Shown here piece by piece: positions 38,166 through 48,644 of a stretch of 64,000 nt of DNA (its first letter is position 1; each line of letters begins with the position of its first letter). A model generated the notes under the pieces. The model did not search any database. It was given only the letters and a program-made list of their open reading frames with translations, and had not been told where the DNA came from. The DNA comes from Loxodes magnus (lineage: Eukaryota; Ciliophora; Karyorelictea; Loxodida; Loxodidae): positions 1-64,000 of the forward strand of contig CAMPDV010002347.1 of NCBI GenBank assembly GCA_946699065.1, written 5' to 3'. The translations under genes and the position numbers were made by a program.

Positions 38166-39036
38166 AAAGTTAAAAGTTAAAAGTTAAAAAACTTTGTTAA
38201 AGCCTTAGTAGTCAGCCATCTGACCTATTCTATCGGCTTGTCTCCATTAGTTTGACTTGAATTTCTACTAGGCTTAGTTAGGCGGTGTAGCACTTCATTA
38301 GCGCACCATCCTTTAATATTCTGAATAGTTTTCATCTTGCATGTAGCGTTCTTAATTATTTCTCCAAGGATTAAGATTTGAATTAAAGAATTTTTTTCTA
38401 TAAATTTTTCCGCTTTATGTTGGATATATCCTAAATAGTTTTCTAAAAATATCTTATTTATTCTTCCTTTAAATTTCGCTTAGTTAGTAACAGTATTTTC
38501 ATTGGTGTTATTTATTGCACACGTAGCATTTTATTCTTCTTTTAAACTATTATTCTTGTAACACTTATTTAATTTAAATTTACTACTTATTTTAAATAAA
38601 CGTTTACTGTTTATTTTAATTTGAGGCTTTATTTTCTATTTCCATAGGATCTAATTAATTCTGTTAAAACGAAAATGGCGTTACCTGAATTTATTATTAA
38701 ATTTAAAGAATTCTTTGTTCCAGCTTGTTTTCTATTTCTTATGATTATTAATATTGTTTCTCAAGTAAAGACGTTATTAGTTTTTCTAACTTTTCTACTT
38801 TATCAGTGAGGTATCTATTTTTAAACATAAATCTTTTAATGACTTAGATAATATTTCTATTTGAGTTTGTGTTGGAAGTTTTTTTAGTTCTGGATTTCCA
38901 AGTGGTTAATGTTCTTCATATCAATCATATTTCTCACTTTCACTCATTGTAATTATTTCGCTTTTTTAATTTTTAGAGAATTTTCCTGTTTAAATGTTTT
39001 GTTCAAAGTTCTGTTATTTCTTAGAAGCCATTTTAT
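38166..39036 (-). mobile_element. Gag-like insert with 5-bp target duplication
   Basis: GATAA at 38161-38165 and 39037-39041 flanks 871 bp that are absent from the empty site at 25655-25659. On the minus strand the insert starts a few bases before the ATG of the Gag-like gene and ends in a simple repeat built of AACTTTT units (38166-38190). A short target duplication and a 3' repeat tail point to retroposition. It carries only a Gag/ORF1-type gene and no reverse transcriptase. Confidence 0.75.
38190..39031 (-). pseudogene. Gag/ORF1-like gene with coiled coil and zinc knuckle
   Basis: ATG at 39031 gives MASKKQQNFEQN, and a TGA-coded Trp occurs in EKYDWYEEH. After about 70 codons the frame shifts to a strong coiled coil (DKVEKLEKLITSLLEKQY). 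A zinc knuckle follows, CYVCNKQHQWKYC (CX2CX3HX4C, 38488-38530), with the aromatic residue after His encoded by TGA. Near the C-terminus another frame reads LGEIIKNATCKMKTIQNIKG. The frame changes mean it is probably dead. Such proteins bind the element's RNA and package it. The first residues (MA-KK-Q) resemble the gene at 43735-44510. Confidence 0.6.
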
Positions 39037-39451
39037 GATAATAAAATATTAAGTTGTTCTCATATCTAAAAGAGTATAAATAGTAACCAATTTCCTAAAT
39101 ATTAACTAAATAAAATTACTTTTATTCCTCTAATATTAAAGATTCTTTTATTTAACATAGCTCTTTTTTTAATTTTAAAGGGAATAATTACTAAATCTCA
39201 CAATATATAGCTAGTCTATCCTATATTTATCTAATTATAAGTAAAAGCATTAAATACTTTTCTCTTTGCAATATTCCTAAAATTTTTTAATTTAGCTTCT
39301 CTTCTAAATATAGCTTAAATATGTTTCTTTATTTTAACATTTTTAAGTTAAATAAGCCTAATGCTTTATATATAATTTAGTATTAATAAACTTTAGTAAA
39401 ATAACTTAAATTTATACTCTTTTCCTCAGTAAAATTGAGATAGCTTAAACT

Positions 39452-41020
39452 AATTAGGACTTTCTGGAAATATATTTGAACATCTAATTACTAAGCGTAT
39501 AAGATATATTACGCTAGTTTATGCTTTAATTTCATATTTTTACATTATAAAATAATTTTAACATTTCTTCGATGCTAATATATTGATGTAATGAGAACTA
39601 AGCCATTGCTACTAGTTTTAAACTGTAGATAGATTTAATACCAAAATGTTTAGAGCTTTTAGTTTAAAATTATTAAAATAATGTATCTATCAATTCAACT
39701 CAAACTTTCAACCTAACCAATTGGCCAGAGTCAGTCAGTTCTACACCTCGGCAAAATTTTTAAATGCTCATAATGGATTTCATTTATATGGTAAAGTGTA
39801 TTATTATTATCTAACTTTCTTTAGTAAATAAATCTAAAAATTCTATATAAACGTTCATTTTAATAATAATTGTAAAACAATAACATTTATTAATATTTTT
39901 AAGTTTAAAGGTACTTAGATATTTAGCTATTTAAAATCAATTTTTACATATTTCCTTCTTTTTTATTTAAAATTAAAATCATTATATAAGTGATTTGTAA
40001 ATTAAAAAATTGAAGGTTAAAGGAAGTCACTCATCGACTTGTCAAAAGTAGATATTAAAATTGAAGGAGTTGAGCAAATACGACTTAACACTGTAGTAAG
40101 CAACCTTCAAACCTTCCTTTGAACACCCTTAAACTTAACTAGATACTCCTCCGACTGCTGAAAAACCTAAGAAAAAAATAATAATAAATACAAGAGGTCA
40201 GGGAATTCTAAATACCTAAGTCGGAGTAACAAGAACAGTCTGAAGTAGCAGTGATAATTACCGAATTTAATCAGGAGGTGGGAAGGCTCAAAGCCCAAAT
40301 TGAATATGCTATGAAACAATATAACAACGGGTTAATCCTAAACTAGAATCACCAGGTCTGCTTTGCAAAGGAAGTTAGGGACTAGAGATGAAGTGAAAGA
40401 CCTTAGATAACAGCTAATGGAGCATTTCGAGAAGTCGGACAAAGCTCAAGAACAATTATAACAGCAAATAATAGCTCCTGAAATGATGAAACTATAAGAG
40501 AATGGAAATTCCTTATCTAATCCTCCTTCTTCCGCAAAGCTCCAGTAAGCCAAGTCTCAGAAATAATGAAACCTATGTGGCAGTGCTTGGCACCTCTATA
40601 GACAATGCAAAACTTTTTTTGAAAAATAGAGGAACTACTGGAGAATTTAATCTCATCATTAGCAGTAAGCGATAAAGAAATAAAGACAAATTATAAAAAA
40701 TTTAAGAAGAATGCAAAATCACCTTAACTGTGATCCTAGCGGGAGAATGTTCAGGAGGAAAACTTCATCCTTAGACAGATTTGGCCTCTTACCAGAAGAC
40801 AAAGTCTCAATGCGAAGCATACTGTTAGACGACCCAAGTCACTTTGACTATTATATCTCACGGAAGGAAAATGGATAACCCGCCGAAAGTAGCAACTGGT
40901 GTAAAAAGGTTTTTTAACAAAAATTACTGACTATTTCATTAATTTAATTTAATTTAATATAAGTGATTTATATGTAGATTCTTCAATTTTCAGATTTTTA
41001 GGAAATTGAATGTATTAATT
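39452..41020 (+). mobile_element. 1.6-kb insert carrying a Gag-like relic
   Basis: The collinear flank stops at about 39450 and resumes at about 41020, with TTAAAC/TTTAAC on the two sides as a possible target duplication. The empty site is at 25801-25815. The right part (40010-40920) is markedly GC-richer and coding-like, and is followed by a short AATTT-type repeat (40938-40955). The left part (39452-40000) is AT-rich without clear content. Confidence 0.65.
40020..40915 (+). pseudogene. Gag-like relic in several frames
   Basis: Protein-like runs follow one another with frame jumps: LSKVDIKIEGVEQIRLNTVV (about 40040), HPQTQLDTPPTAEKPKKK (about 40130), EFNQEVGRLKAQIEYAMKQY (about 40265), RDEVKDLRQQLMEHFEKSD (about 40385), and a zinc-knuckle-like LCGSAWHLYRQC (about 40575). 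The run RENVQEENFILRQIWPLTRR (about 40745) closes it. The order of coiled coil, Pro-rich spacer and zinc knuckle is Gag-like. Three bases upstream of the knuckle Cys a TGA stands where the first Cys is expected, best explained by decay. It is not functional as it stands. Confidence 0.55.
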
Positions 41021-41230
41021 TAACAAATTCATTAACCTTACTATATTCTACACCTTTCTTTTATAGCTGTATATAACTTTACTATTTACACAAATTAAGT
41101 GAATTACTTTTTTATAGCAATCCCTAAATTTTATATCAATTATACAGTTACTTAGCATGATCTTAGTTTATCGTTTCTATATAATATTTAATCAAAAGCT
41201 TTATTATGTATAATTTTAGTTTAGTACTTA

Positions 41231-41752
41231 AATAAATAAATAAATAAATAAATAAATTTGATTATAGAGCGCGTAGCACTCTCGTTGGTGCGCAGCTCTT
41301 TAAAAAAAATGTTTCATACTGACAAGAATGTTTATTACTGATAAAATTATCAGATACTGATAAACCTTGTTCAATACTGGTATAATTATTCAGTACTGAT
41401 AAAAATGTTCAATACTGATATAATTTTAGAATACTCGTAATCTTTAATACTTGCTGGAGGTCCAAGGACAAGGCAGGATTGTGTCTCATTGCATCACCAA
41501 AGGAGAGGACGACATGTGTCAATTATGGGTACTTAAATTCCCTACCTCTGATGAAGCTCACAATAATATTATTTCTTTTTCGTTCCAGAATTAAAACCAA
41601 GTCAAGCCAACGTCGAAGGTCTAAGAATCTTATGTCTCGAGGCCAAACCAAAGCAGAGGAAGACATAAAGTCGATTATGGGTACTTAACTTCCCTAACCT
41701 CTGATGAAGACGACCTTGTTGTTCACCTTCGAACAACTATGGCGGTTTTAAA
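41231..41752 (-). mobile_element. SINE-like element S, copy 2
   Basis: Near-identical inverted copy of 37429-37938, reading on the minus strand from AAACCGCCATAG at 41752 to a long TTTA tail (41230-41259 on the plus strand as AAATA repeats). TACTTAA before and TACCTAAT after it flank the insert, and the uninterrupted TACTTAAT is at 26005-26012. The standard-code frame 41479-41688 is the same shadow as in copy 1. Confidence 0.75.
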
Positions 41753-42709
41753 GAAATATATATAATACCTAATATAAATATAAATCGAAAGTTTGATTAT
41801 CTTTGACTTTAATTGAGTAGCAAATATGAATGTGACGCTTAATTTAAGAATTTTATTTAACTGCCTCTAAGTTTAGTACTTTCTCAATTAATCTGAGCCT
41901 AGACTACTCACTATTACTATTTTATTTGTATCTCCTTAATATCCTATATACTCAAGTATGCTCAAATAAGTTTAAATCGTTTTTAATAAGAATTTGATGT
42001 TTGATTAATACTCTCTCTGGATTATATCAGCATTTGAAGATTATTTCTAAAATATGCGAAAACTCAAATTTTCTTATTTTGATCTATTATAATATTTTAA
42101 TATAAAAATCCATCATTTTATATATATTCTGGTAAGTTTCCTTTATTTATCTTGTTACAATTAACTTCTATAACTTAACTTTCTATTATCTTGAAATGAT
42201 ATCTTTAAAATACTAGGATCTTTTGATTTTTGGGTATTATTTAGTTTTTTTAATGACTTAAGCATTTAATTTTTATATCTAGCTGTTTATTTGTTTTAAT
42301 CTATTGAAATAATATAATTTAGCGAATAGTGGAAATGGTTTAAATCTAATCCCTTACATAATGATAGTTGAGATATATTTCTAAAATAATAGTGTTTGAT
42401 ATACAGGTTACAGAATTGAATTACTATATATTTGTGAAAATGGTAGATCTATGAATATAAATTGATGAATATTTAGTGGTTTATATGTTAAATAAGTTTA
42501 GAGAGTATAAGAAGTAATTGAGTTAGATTAATATAGTAAAAGTTTATACTTAGATATAATTATTTGTTTCTTTTAATCTTTTTAAATAGTTAAAATATTT
42601 TTAAAGCTAAAGATAAAATTAATTCCTTCTAAAAATATTTTATACTTTAATAGATATAAAATCTAACTAAATCTTATGTATTTAGATTAATAGCTATAAT
42701 ATCAACATT

Positions 42710-43633
42710 ATGTGAAGAAAAGGATATATAAATATAGATAAACAATATAAACAACGAAACTAATTTAAATAGAAAGAAGTAAAAACTTTAAGAAATATAC
42801 TATTAAACAATATACAAAATCAACAACTAATCCAATCATCTGTTCGTCTCTCAAACAATTAACTAACAAACTTAAGAACAAAAGCGGAAAAACTAATTCA
42901 GAAAGTTTAACACCAAAAAGAGGATTCAAGTTCTTCTTCTGAAGGAAAAGTTATGGTCGGACCAATCGATATTCAGGAATCTAAGAGTGAAGCTGATAAA
43001 AAGCTCTACAGTCAGTTAGATCAAATGAAAAAACTAATCCAAAAATACGAAGAAACAATTTACAATCAAGGGGATAAAATAAGGGAATTAATGAACGGTA
43101 TTGACGACCAAAATAATGAATTATTAATACTACGTCGTCAGTTAATCTAAAATAACTTAGTAACAGAATTATAACTTTATGAACAATCGCAATCCATAGT
43201 TAGTTAATAATAGAACATGATTATAGAAAAAGAATAAATTAACTGACTAATAATTGAAACAAGAAGAAAAAATTGATATAAACTTATAAATGAGAATAGA
43301 GAAACTGGAAAAAAAGGTTTTTAGAAGAAGATTTAAGAAAAATAGACCAAAAACTGCTGATACTGTAAGGCGAATAATCACATTCTACGACATTCTGAGC
43401 TTGAAAGAAACTCCAAATAAGAGAAGAACGAAGAACATGAAGAAATCTTAATAAACTCTGAATAACGAAAGATGGAATTTATAAATAGAAAATTTTAGCG
43501 AGAACTGAAAATAGCTATTAGTGGTAACCTACCACGTATAAAAAAAGGTCGTGGTATTCATCCACGTAAAAAAATGGCTGGAGGTACCAGGTTGAAAGCC
43601 CAATAGTTGATAAGTTTTTAAACACTAATTTGA
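42710..43633 (+). CDS. Gag-like protein, coiled coil plus zinc knuckle
   Basis: One frame from ATG 42710 to TGA 43631-43633, about 307 codons. The N-terminal part is Asn/Gln-rich (LTNLRTKAEKLIQKV), followed by a Ser-rich linker and a coiled coil (LDQMKKLIQKYEETIYN, 43010-43065). Then comes the knuckle NCWYCKANNHILRH (43351-43392; CX2CX4HX4H), whose Trp is TGA between the two Cys, a typical aromatic position. The basic C-terminus (RIKKGRGIHPRKK) fits nucleic-acid binding. ATG 42953 is an internal in-frame alternative. It converges with the Gag-like gene at 43735-44510. It is the most intact of the four Gag-like genes in the window. No reverse transcriptase was found nearby. Confidence 0.65.
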
Positions 43634-43734
43634 TTTTTGATTAATTTAAACAAAAGGAAAAATACAAATAAGTAATAATTTATTTAATTAACAAAATTTT
43701 AAATTAGATATAATCATATCTTATTAATAGTATA

Positions 43735-44510
43735 TTTATGTGACGTTGTCTTTATTTGGTTTGCCACGTATTAGTTCATGAAAATATTCAAACATCATCG
43801 TAAGACTTGTAATCGTCAATTTCTTCTCCATGTTTTTATTCTTGAATAGCATACCTTCTACTGCAAATCTATCCTTACTTTATCATTGGTATTTTATTCC
43901 AATCTCAGTTTTTAACAAAATTTTTTTTAGTTCTTCTTCCTTTAGTATCTACTATTTATTATAGTAATTTTTCTCCACCATTTTCCTTCTATTAGCTCAC
44001 CTTTAAAGTACAATAAACCTCGGTTATCCTTTTTCGAAATTTTTTATTTTAATATATTTTTAATTTATGTCCAACAGTTTTTTAAGTGCTCTATCTTTCT
44101 ACAGAATATTTAATTAGTCTTCTTTTTATTTCTTGCTTAATTATCTATTATTTTTATATTTGAATCATATTTAAATTTGATAATTAAATCTTCATTGGAT
44201 TGAGTATAGTTGTAAGCATAACTTGGTCGTAGTTTATTTAATTGATATTTCTAATTTCTCTAATTTATTGTTCAGTTATTTTAGTTTCTTAATTAAATAG
44301 ATTTGTTGAAGCTTTTAAGGTTAATTCTGTGTTCAGTATTTAATTATAATTTTGGAGTTACTTGATTTTTATATCTAGACTGGTTATTCTGTAAATTAGT
44401 TGCTACACTGCTTGGTAAAGTTTTTTATTCTCAGTCTATAAAGATAAAATTTCAATTAAGGTACACTATTGTTAATTAGAAGATTAGGCTAATTGTTTCT
44501 TAGGTGCCAT
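43735..44510 (-). pseudogene. Gag-like gene, convergent partner, frame-shifted
   Basis: ATG at 44510 gives MAPKKQLAQSSNQQ, then a helical region (ENKKLYQAVQQLIYRITSLD). The frame changes near 44170, after which a knuckle-like IFCRKIEHLKNCW (about 44080-44110) and RGLLYFKGELIEGKWWRK follow. The first Cys of a full CX2CX4HX4C is missing (Gln codon). The start resembles the minus-strand gene at 39031. Probably a decayed retroelement gene. Confidence 0.5.
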
Positions 44511-45354
44511 TTGATTATAATACTATCAATTGATAATCCTTTTTAGAAGATTCAAATGATTGAGAAATAGTAGAAAATGTTGGAATATTTAAGATACTAA
44601 GAAAATAAAGAAAAATGTAAGATTTACTTAATATAGTGAAAGTAGTCAACAACAGATATTTAATATCTACATCATTTGAAAGAAAGAAGTTACTCATGTT
44701 TAGAGAAGAGGAAGTGGATACTAGATTAATATCTTTATATTTAGCTCTTACTAACTAAAGATTAATAAATAAACTGATCTCAATATATAATTTTAAAAGT
44801 CTCTTTATGATATATTAATCTATTATCTATAGAAGATTAAAAACTTGTCAACATACTTAAAGTAATAAACTAAAATGATTGTGATTAAGATATTTAAAGC
44901 TAATTTATCTTTAAGAAATGCTCAAAATTTTATCATTTAGATAAAGTTTGGGGTGTTAATAGATTAATATAGACTCATATTTATATTTAGCTCCTTACTT
45001 TCAGATTTTCTAAGTATTTTATATAAAAATAAAGCTTTATTAAATAGATTTTATACTATTTACTCTTCTTTTCATAGTTTTAAGAATCTAACTTGCTATT
45101 AGATATTATAATGAGTATAACCATTCTATACACAATAAAAAATAGTGTACATATATATAAAGTTAAACTTAGTTTATTATAATTAAAATATATTGTAAAA
45201 ATATAACTTTCATATATGGGCAACTTTTGCTAAAATTCAAATTCATACTAATTTAATGGCTTAATCAAATATAAAGAAATCATAATTATAAAATTAACAC
45301 TGTAAACTTTATAAAATTTATATGTGAAATTAAAATATTATAATTAAATATCTA

Positions 45355-46730
45355 TTTTATATTAATACTTCAACTAACATTTTAACTCCAACTTCCACAC
45401 AAACTTATTACATTATCCAACTTTATTATACCCAACTAAGTTTAACAACTACTGAATCCTTGGGATTGTGCTATACTATAAAAACTTGGTAACTTCTATT
45501 AATTCAGGTTAAGAGCAGTTTATTACGAATATACACCATTGTAAGCAACGAATGCTGATTTATGTTCTTAAGTAACTACTTGCGAATATACTTAAACAAA
45601 CGGAGGCATTTAGATACTCGCTTGGCTTTCACAGGTATTTTGAGATTTTCTTTTTTCACACTATTTCATTATTTAATTAAGTTTATCATTTTTTTCATTT
45701 CGTAAATAGGTTTAAATATAATCACCGAAATTAGTTACTTTCATCTAGTTTGTGAACATTTTAACACAGTATGCATCATTTTTCGAAAACTATTTCAATA
45801 GAAAGTAAAACCTGTTTTTTACTTGATGATCATTTCTTCCTTAGATATACGACTTTATTTTACACCACTATAGTCCTTAAGACTTTTTTAACACGATGAA
45901 TGAGTCTTCAGCTTCAGTCCAGTTACCTTTCTTAAGATTCGGATCTAAACAATTGTAATATCTTTATCTGGTTTTCAACCTATCTCGTACACTGTTACCT
46001 GCGTGAAACTAACTATTTAGTTAGCTTGATAAACTCTTCCAAGATACTTTTTAATTATTCTTGAGATTAGTCTAAGCTTTCTCTAACAGATACTAATCTT
46101 CTTCATTACTCCAGATAATATTTTGTTTCGATGAGTCCTATAAGATTATACTAGGTTCCTTATGTTATGTTTCTTATCAAATTGAATTAGGAAGTGATTG
46201 TAGTGATTTGAGAATCTATATCATGGGTAAGTGTTGAGGCTACAATTTTTCCAGTGATAAGTGATTTATTGTTTCTTACATTATTATATAAAAAATAATG
46301 ATAGGTATATAAATATAATTTAAAATAGTTAGTTGTTTTATTTAAATTAAGCTTATTAGATAATTAAATAAAAGTCTATTAAGTTAATTAGTTATTTTTC
46401 TTTAGTTTAATAATAAATTTAAATTAACTATTTTTAATAACTTTTATTAGTAACTTTTTACAGAATGGTTTACTAAAGACTACTATATCATAAGCATATA
46501 AAACACTTGTTCGCTACATTTTTACAGAAGCTTTATATTTCGTAAATATTACGGATTATCTCTTTTAAAGTATTCAATTTAAATAATTGTTAGTGAGTTT
46601 AAGGGAGGTAAGCCATTTTAACGTGAAGATTTGACTTTCTTCAAGCAATAGTATAAGAAATGAGTTAAGATCGATTTGATAAAAGGAGAACTTTCATCAG
46701 TTATAAATAATGATTTATTTATATTATAAT
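45355..46730. repeat. left arm of large inverted repeat (Myb B)
   Basis: The reverse complement aligns with 48645-50045 over about 1.37 kb, covering the Myb gene and ~450 bp upstream of it. Similarity to 3690-5060 shows that a third arm copy lies near the start of the window. Confidence 0.9.
45370..46281 (-). CDS. Myb-domain protein, copy B
   Basis: ATG at 46281 to TGA at 45372-45370, 303 codons in a single frame. Codon 2 is TAA (Gln), as in copy C; copy A has CAA. It has the same two Myb repeats and the C-terminal tail with LPSFYSIAQSQGFSS. The TGA stop is at the position homologous to the stop of copy C, which shows TGA also terminates. Copies B and C differ at many sites but remain in frame, so both may be functional. 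Expected role: sequence-specific DNA binding in the nucleus. In-frame TAA/TAG codons are numerous. Confidence 0.85.
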
Positions 46731-47019
46731 CTAAAAATAAGTTAGTTAGATATTAACTCTACAGTTGTATTTGATTACTACATTAAATTTTATCTTTAAT
46801 AAAGTTAAAATAATGCTTAATATATTAGAAAATAGGTATTAGTGAGTTATACTTTAATATGATATATTGCAGCCCCTAGAATAAGAACTTTTATCTACAT
46901 TCTGGATAAGCTTCTAGTAAGACTTTATTTGCTCACATAATATATAAGATGAAATAAGTAATAGCTAAGTAACTAAATTTTGTGATATTAAAATGAATAT
47001 ATACATAAAGAAAAGCATA

Positions 47020-47640
47020 CTATCCCTTAGATAGCTTATAGTACCAGATTTAAAAAATTAAAATCTATCTACTATCTTTTAATTATAACTACTACTAAAA
47101 AAGTAGATTATCTAATATAAATGAATGATAATTAAAATTAGCTTTATAAAGGCACTGATAGCTAAATATCTTATAATTATAAATTCTTTTAAGCTAATTA
47201 ACTAGCAAGATATTAGACTAAACAAAACTAGTAAATTACTAGAGTTTGATAAAAGAATACTTTTTAAGGCAAAATATAAAAGTGTTATTAATTTGATGGC
47301 TTTCGTATAGTTCTTCATTATGCAAATAAGTTTCTCTTATTAAGACTAAAAGAGAATATATCTATATAAGAACTAAACTTGGTACTTTTTAAAATTGATA
47401 TAAAATGTAAATGATATATCTTAAAAGAAAATTAACACATTAGATAGCTTTATTGTTGTATTAAAGGACTTTTGATATAATCTTAAATCAATAATAGATA
47501 TACTAGAGAAGGTAAAATATTTAATTTAAAAGTGTGATATAGTTCATAAGCTAACTTAATAAATATCATAATACTTTCTAGTTATATGAATTTAATTTAA
47601 AGCAAGTGAAATCATATATTATGAGTTTATAAGTATTAGA
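47020..47640. other. block X, second copy
   Basis: Aligns with 5640-6260 in the same orientation relative to the neighbouring Myb gene, with many indels. A TGA-coded Trp in the plus-strand reading is conserved between the copies (ACTGATAGCTA against ATTGATAGCTA). Possibly a decayed 5' part of gene Q. Confidence 0.5.
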
Positions 47641-47869
47641 TTTAAGTCTTATTTAATTTATAGCTATAAATAATAGAACATTTCTATGATAAAATAAAGA
47701 GCTAACGCAGTCAATGGTTTAGATCTAGAAATATTGCTTGGATTTGTCTTAGTAGTGATAAATTACAAATTTAGCTAGAGAGTACAATCTTTAAAGATTA
47801 ATAAAATAGTGTAAAATGGCAAACTGTTTATAAATCATAAGACTTAACAATCTTTCTTAATATACCTTA

Positions 47870-48400
47870 CTCAGTTTATTAATTTTAAAGCTTAAAAGAA
47901 ATGCTAATATAAGTGATTAAAAAAACCTCTTTCTAGCTAACTAAGTTTAAATTTATAAAAGGCTAAATAATCCTCAGAAAAAAAGGAACGACATGTGTTT
48001 TCGCTATAAGTAAATTAGATTTACTTTAGAAATTTTCGTACTTAATACTCACTCAACTATACAAATATAACTAAATGAAAACATTATATAAAAAAAAGAG
48101 ATTGTAGTCTTTTAAAAATATATGGAATAAATATAAATTAATTAATAGACGTATAGTAAAGTTTGCTTTTAATAAAGTATAAATGGGATTCTAAACTTTT
48201 AATCAAAATTAATTAAAACTATTTAAGGAAAATATTTAAAACTTAAATAGAGTTAGGCTAATAAAAGAATTTTTTTAAAACCTAAATTTAGAAGTAGGCA
48301 ATGTGAATAACTATTTCGATTTTGATGAGTTTAATTAACATTAAAGAAGGTAAGCTTATTAAAAGCTTCTTAAAGGGGTATATCTAATCTAGAAATAATC
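47870..48400 (-). pseudogene. gene Q, inverted copy, 3' part
   Basis: On the minus strand this aligns with 6850-7450 (LIKLIKIEIVIHIA and LVQLSEYQVRKFLKQ). The final part drifts out of alignment with no clean stop, so it is probably decayed. It is divergent from Myb C, as Q is from Myb A, so Q-Myb is one unit. The B/C locus combines a Myb B plus X half with an inverted Q plus Myb C half. Confidence 0.55.
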
Positions 48401-48644
48401 AAATAATATCCTTCACAAAATATTATAATTTTATAGTAAAAGAGAAAGCAGCAATACTAATAAATTCAGAATTTTAAAAGCATTAATAAGAATCTTAGAA
48501 ATTATTATATAGTATTAACCTCTAAATTAAATTTTATAAATAAGGTTAAAATAGAACAAATATATTAATTTCGAATCTTTATTAAATAACCAAGTCTATT
48601 TATATATTAACTTAGTATAAAATGATAAGAAAATTCTTAAATAA

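Larger units (their letters stand above)
37050..42250. repeat. downstream flank, interrupted copy
   Basis: Segments at about 37050-37320, 38080-38165, 39037-39080, 39340-39450, 41020-41230 and 41753-42250 are collinear with 25320-26500. Between them lie inserts absent from the other copy: the SINE-like element at 37429, the Gag-like insert at 38166, the insert at 39452 and the SINE-like element at 41231. The flank itself shows no gene. Confidence 0.85.

Noticed and set aside
40560..40612. TGA read as Cys, completing a CX2CX4HX4C knuckle
   Set aside because: All well-aligned TGA codons elsewhere in the window fit Trp; the gene is frame-broken, so loss of a Cys codon is simpler.
37490..41688. 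72- and 69-residue frames in the two S elements
   Set aside because: They are two copies of the same retroposon sequence with internal near-repeats; no protein features and no independent conservation.
37429..41752. One 4.3-kb DNA transposon with ~500-bp terminal inverted repeats
   Set aside because: Comparison with the empty flank at 25320-26500 shows the two S copies were inserted separately into flank sequence that continues between them, and both carry a 3' tail.
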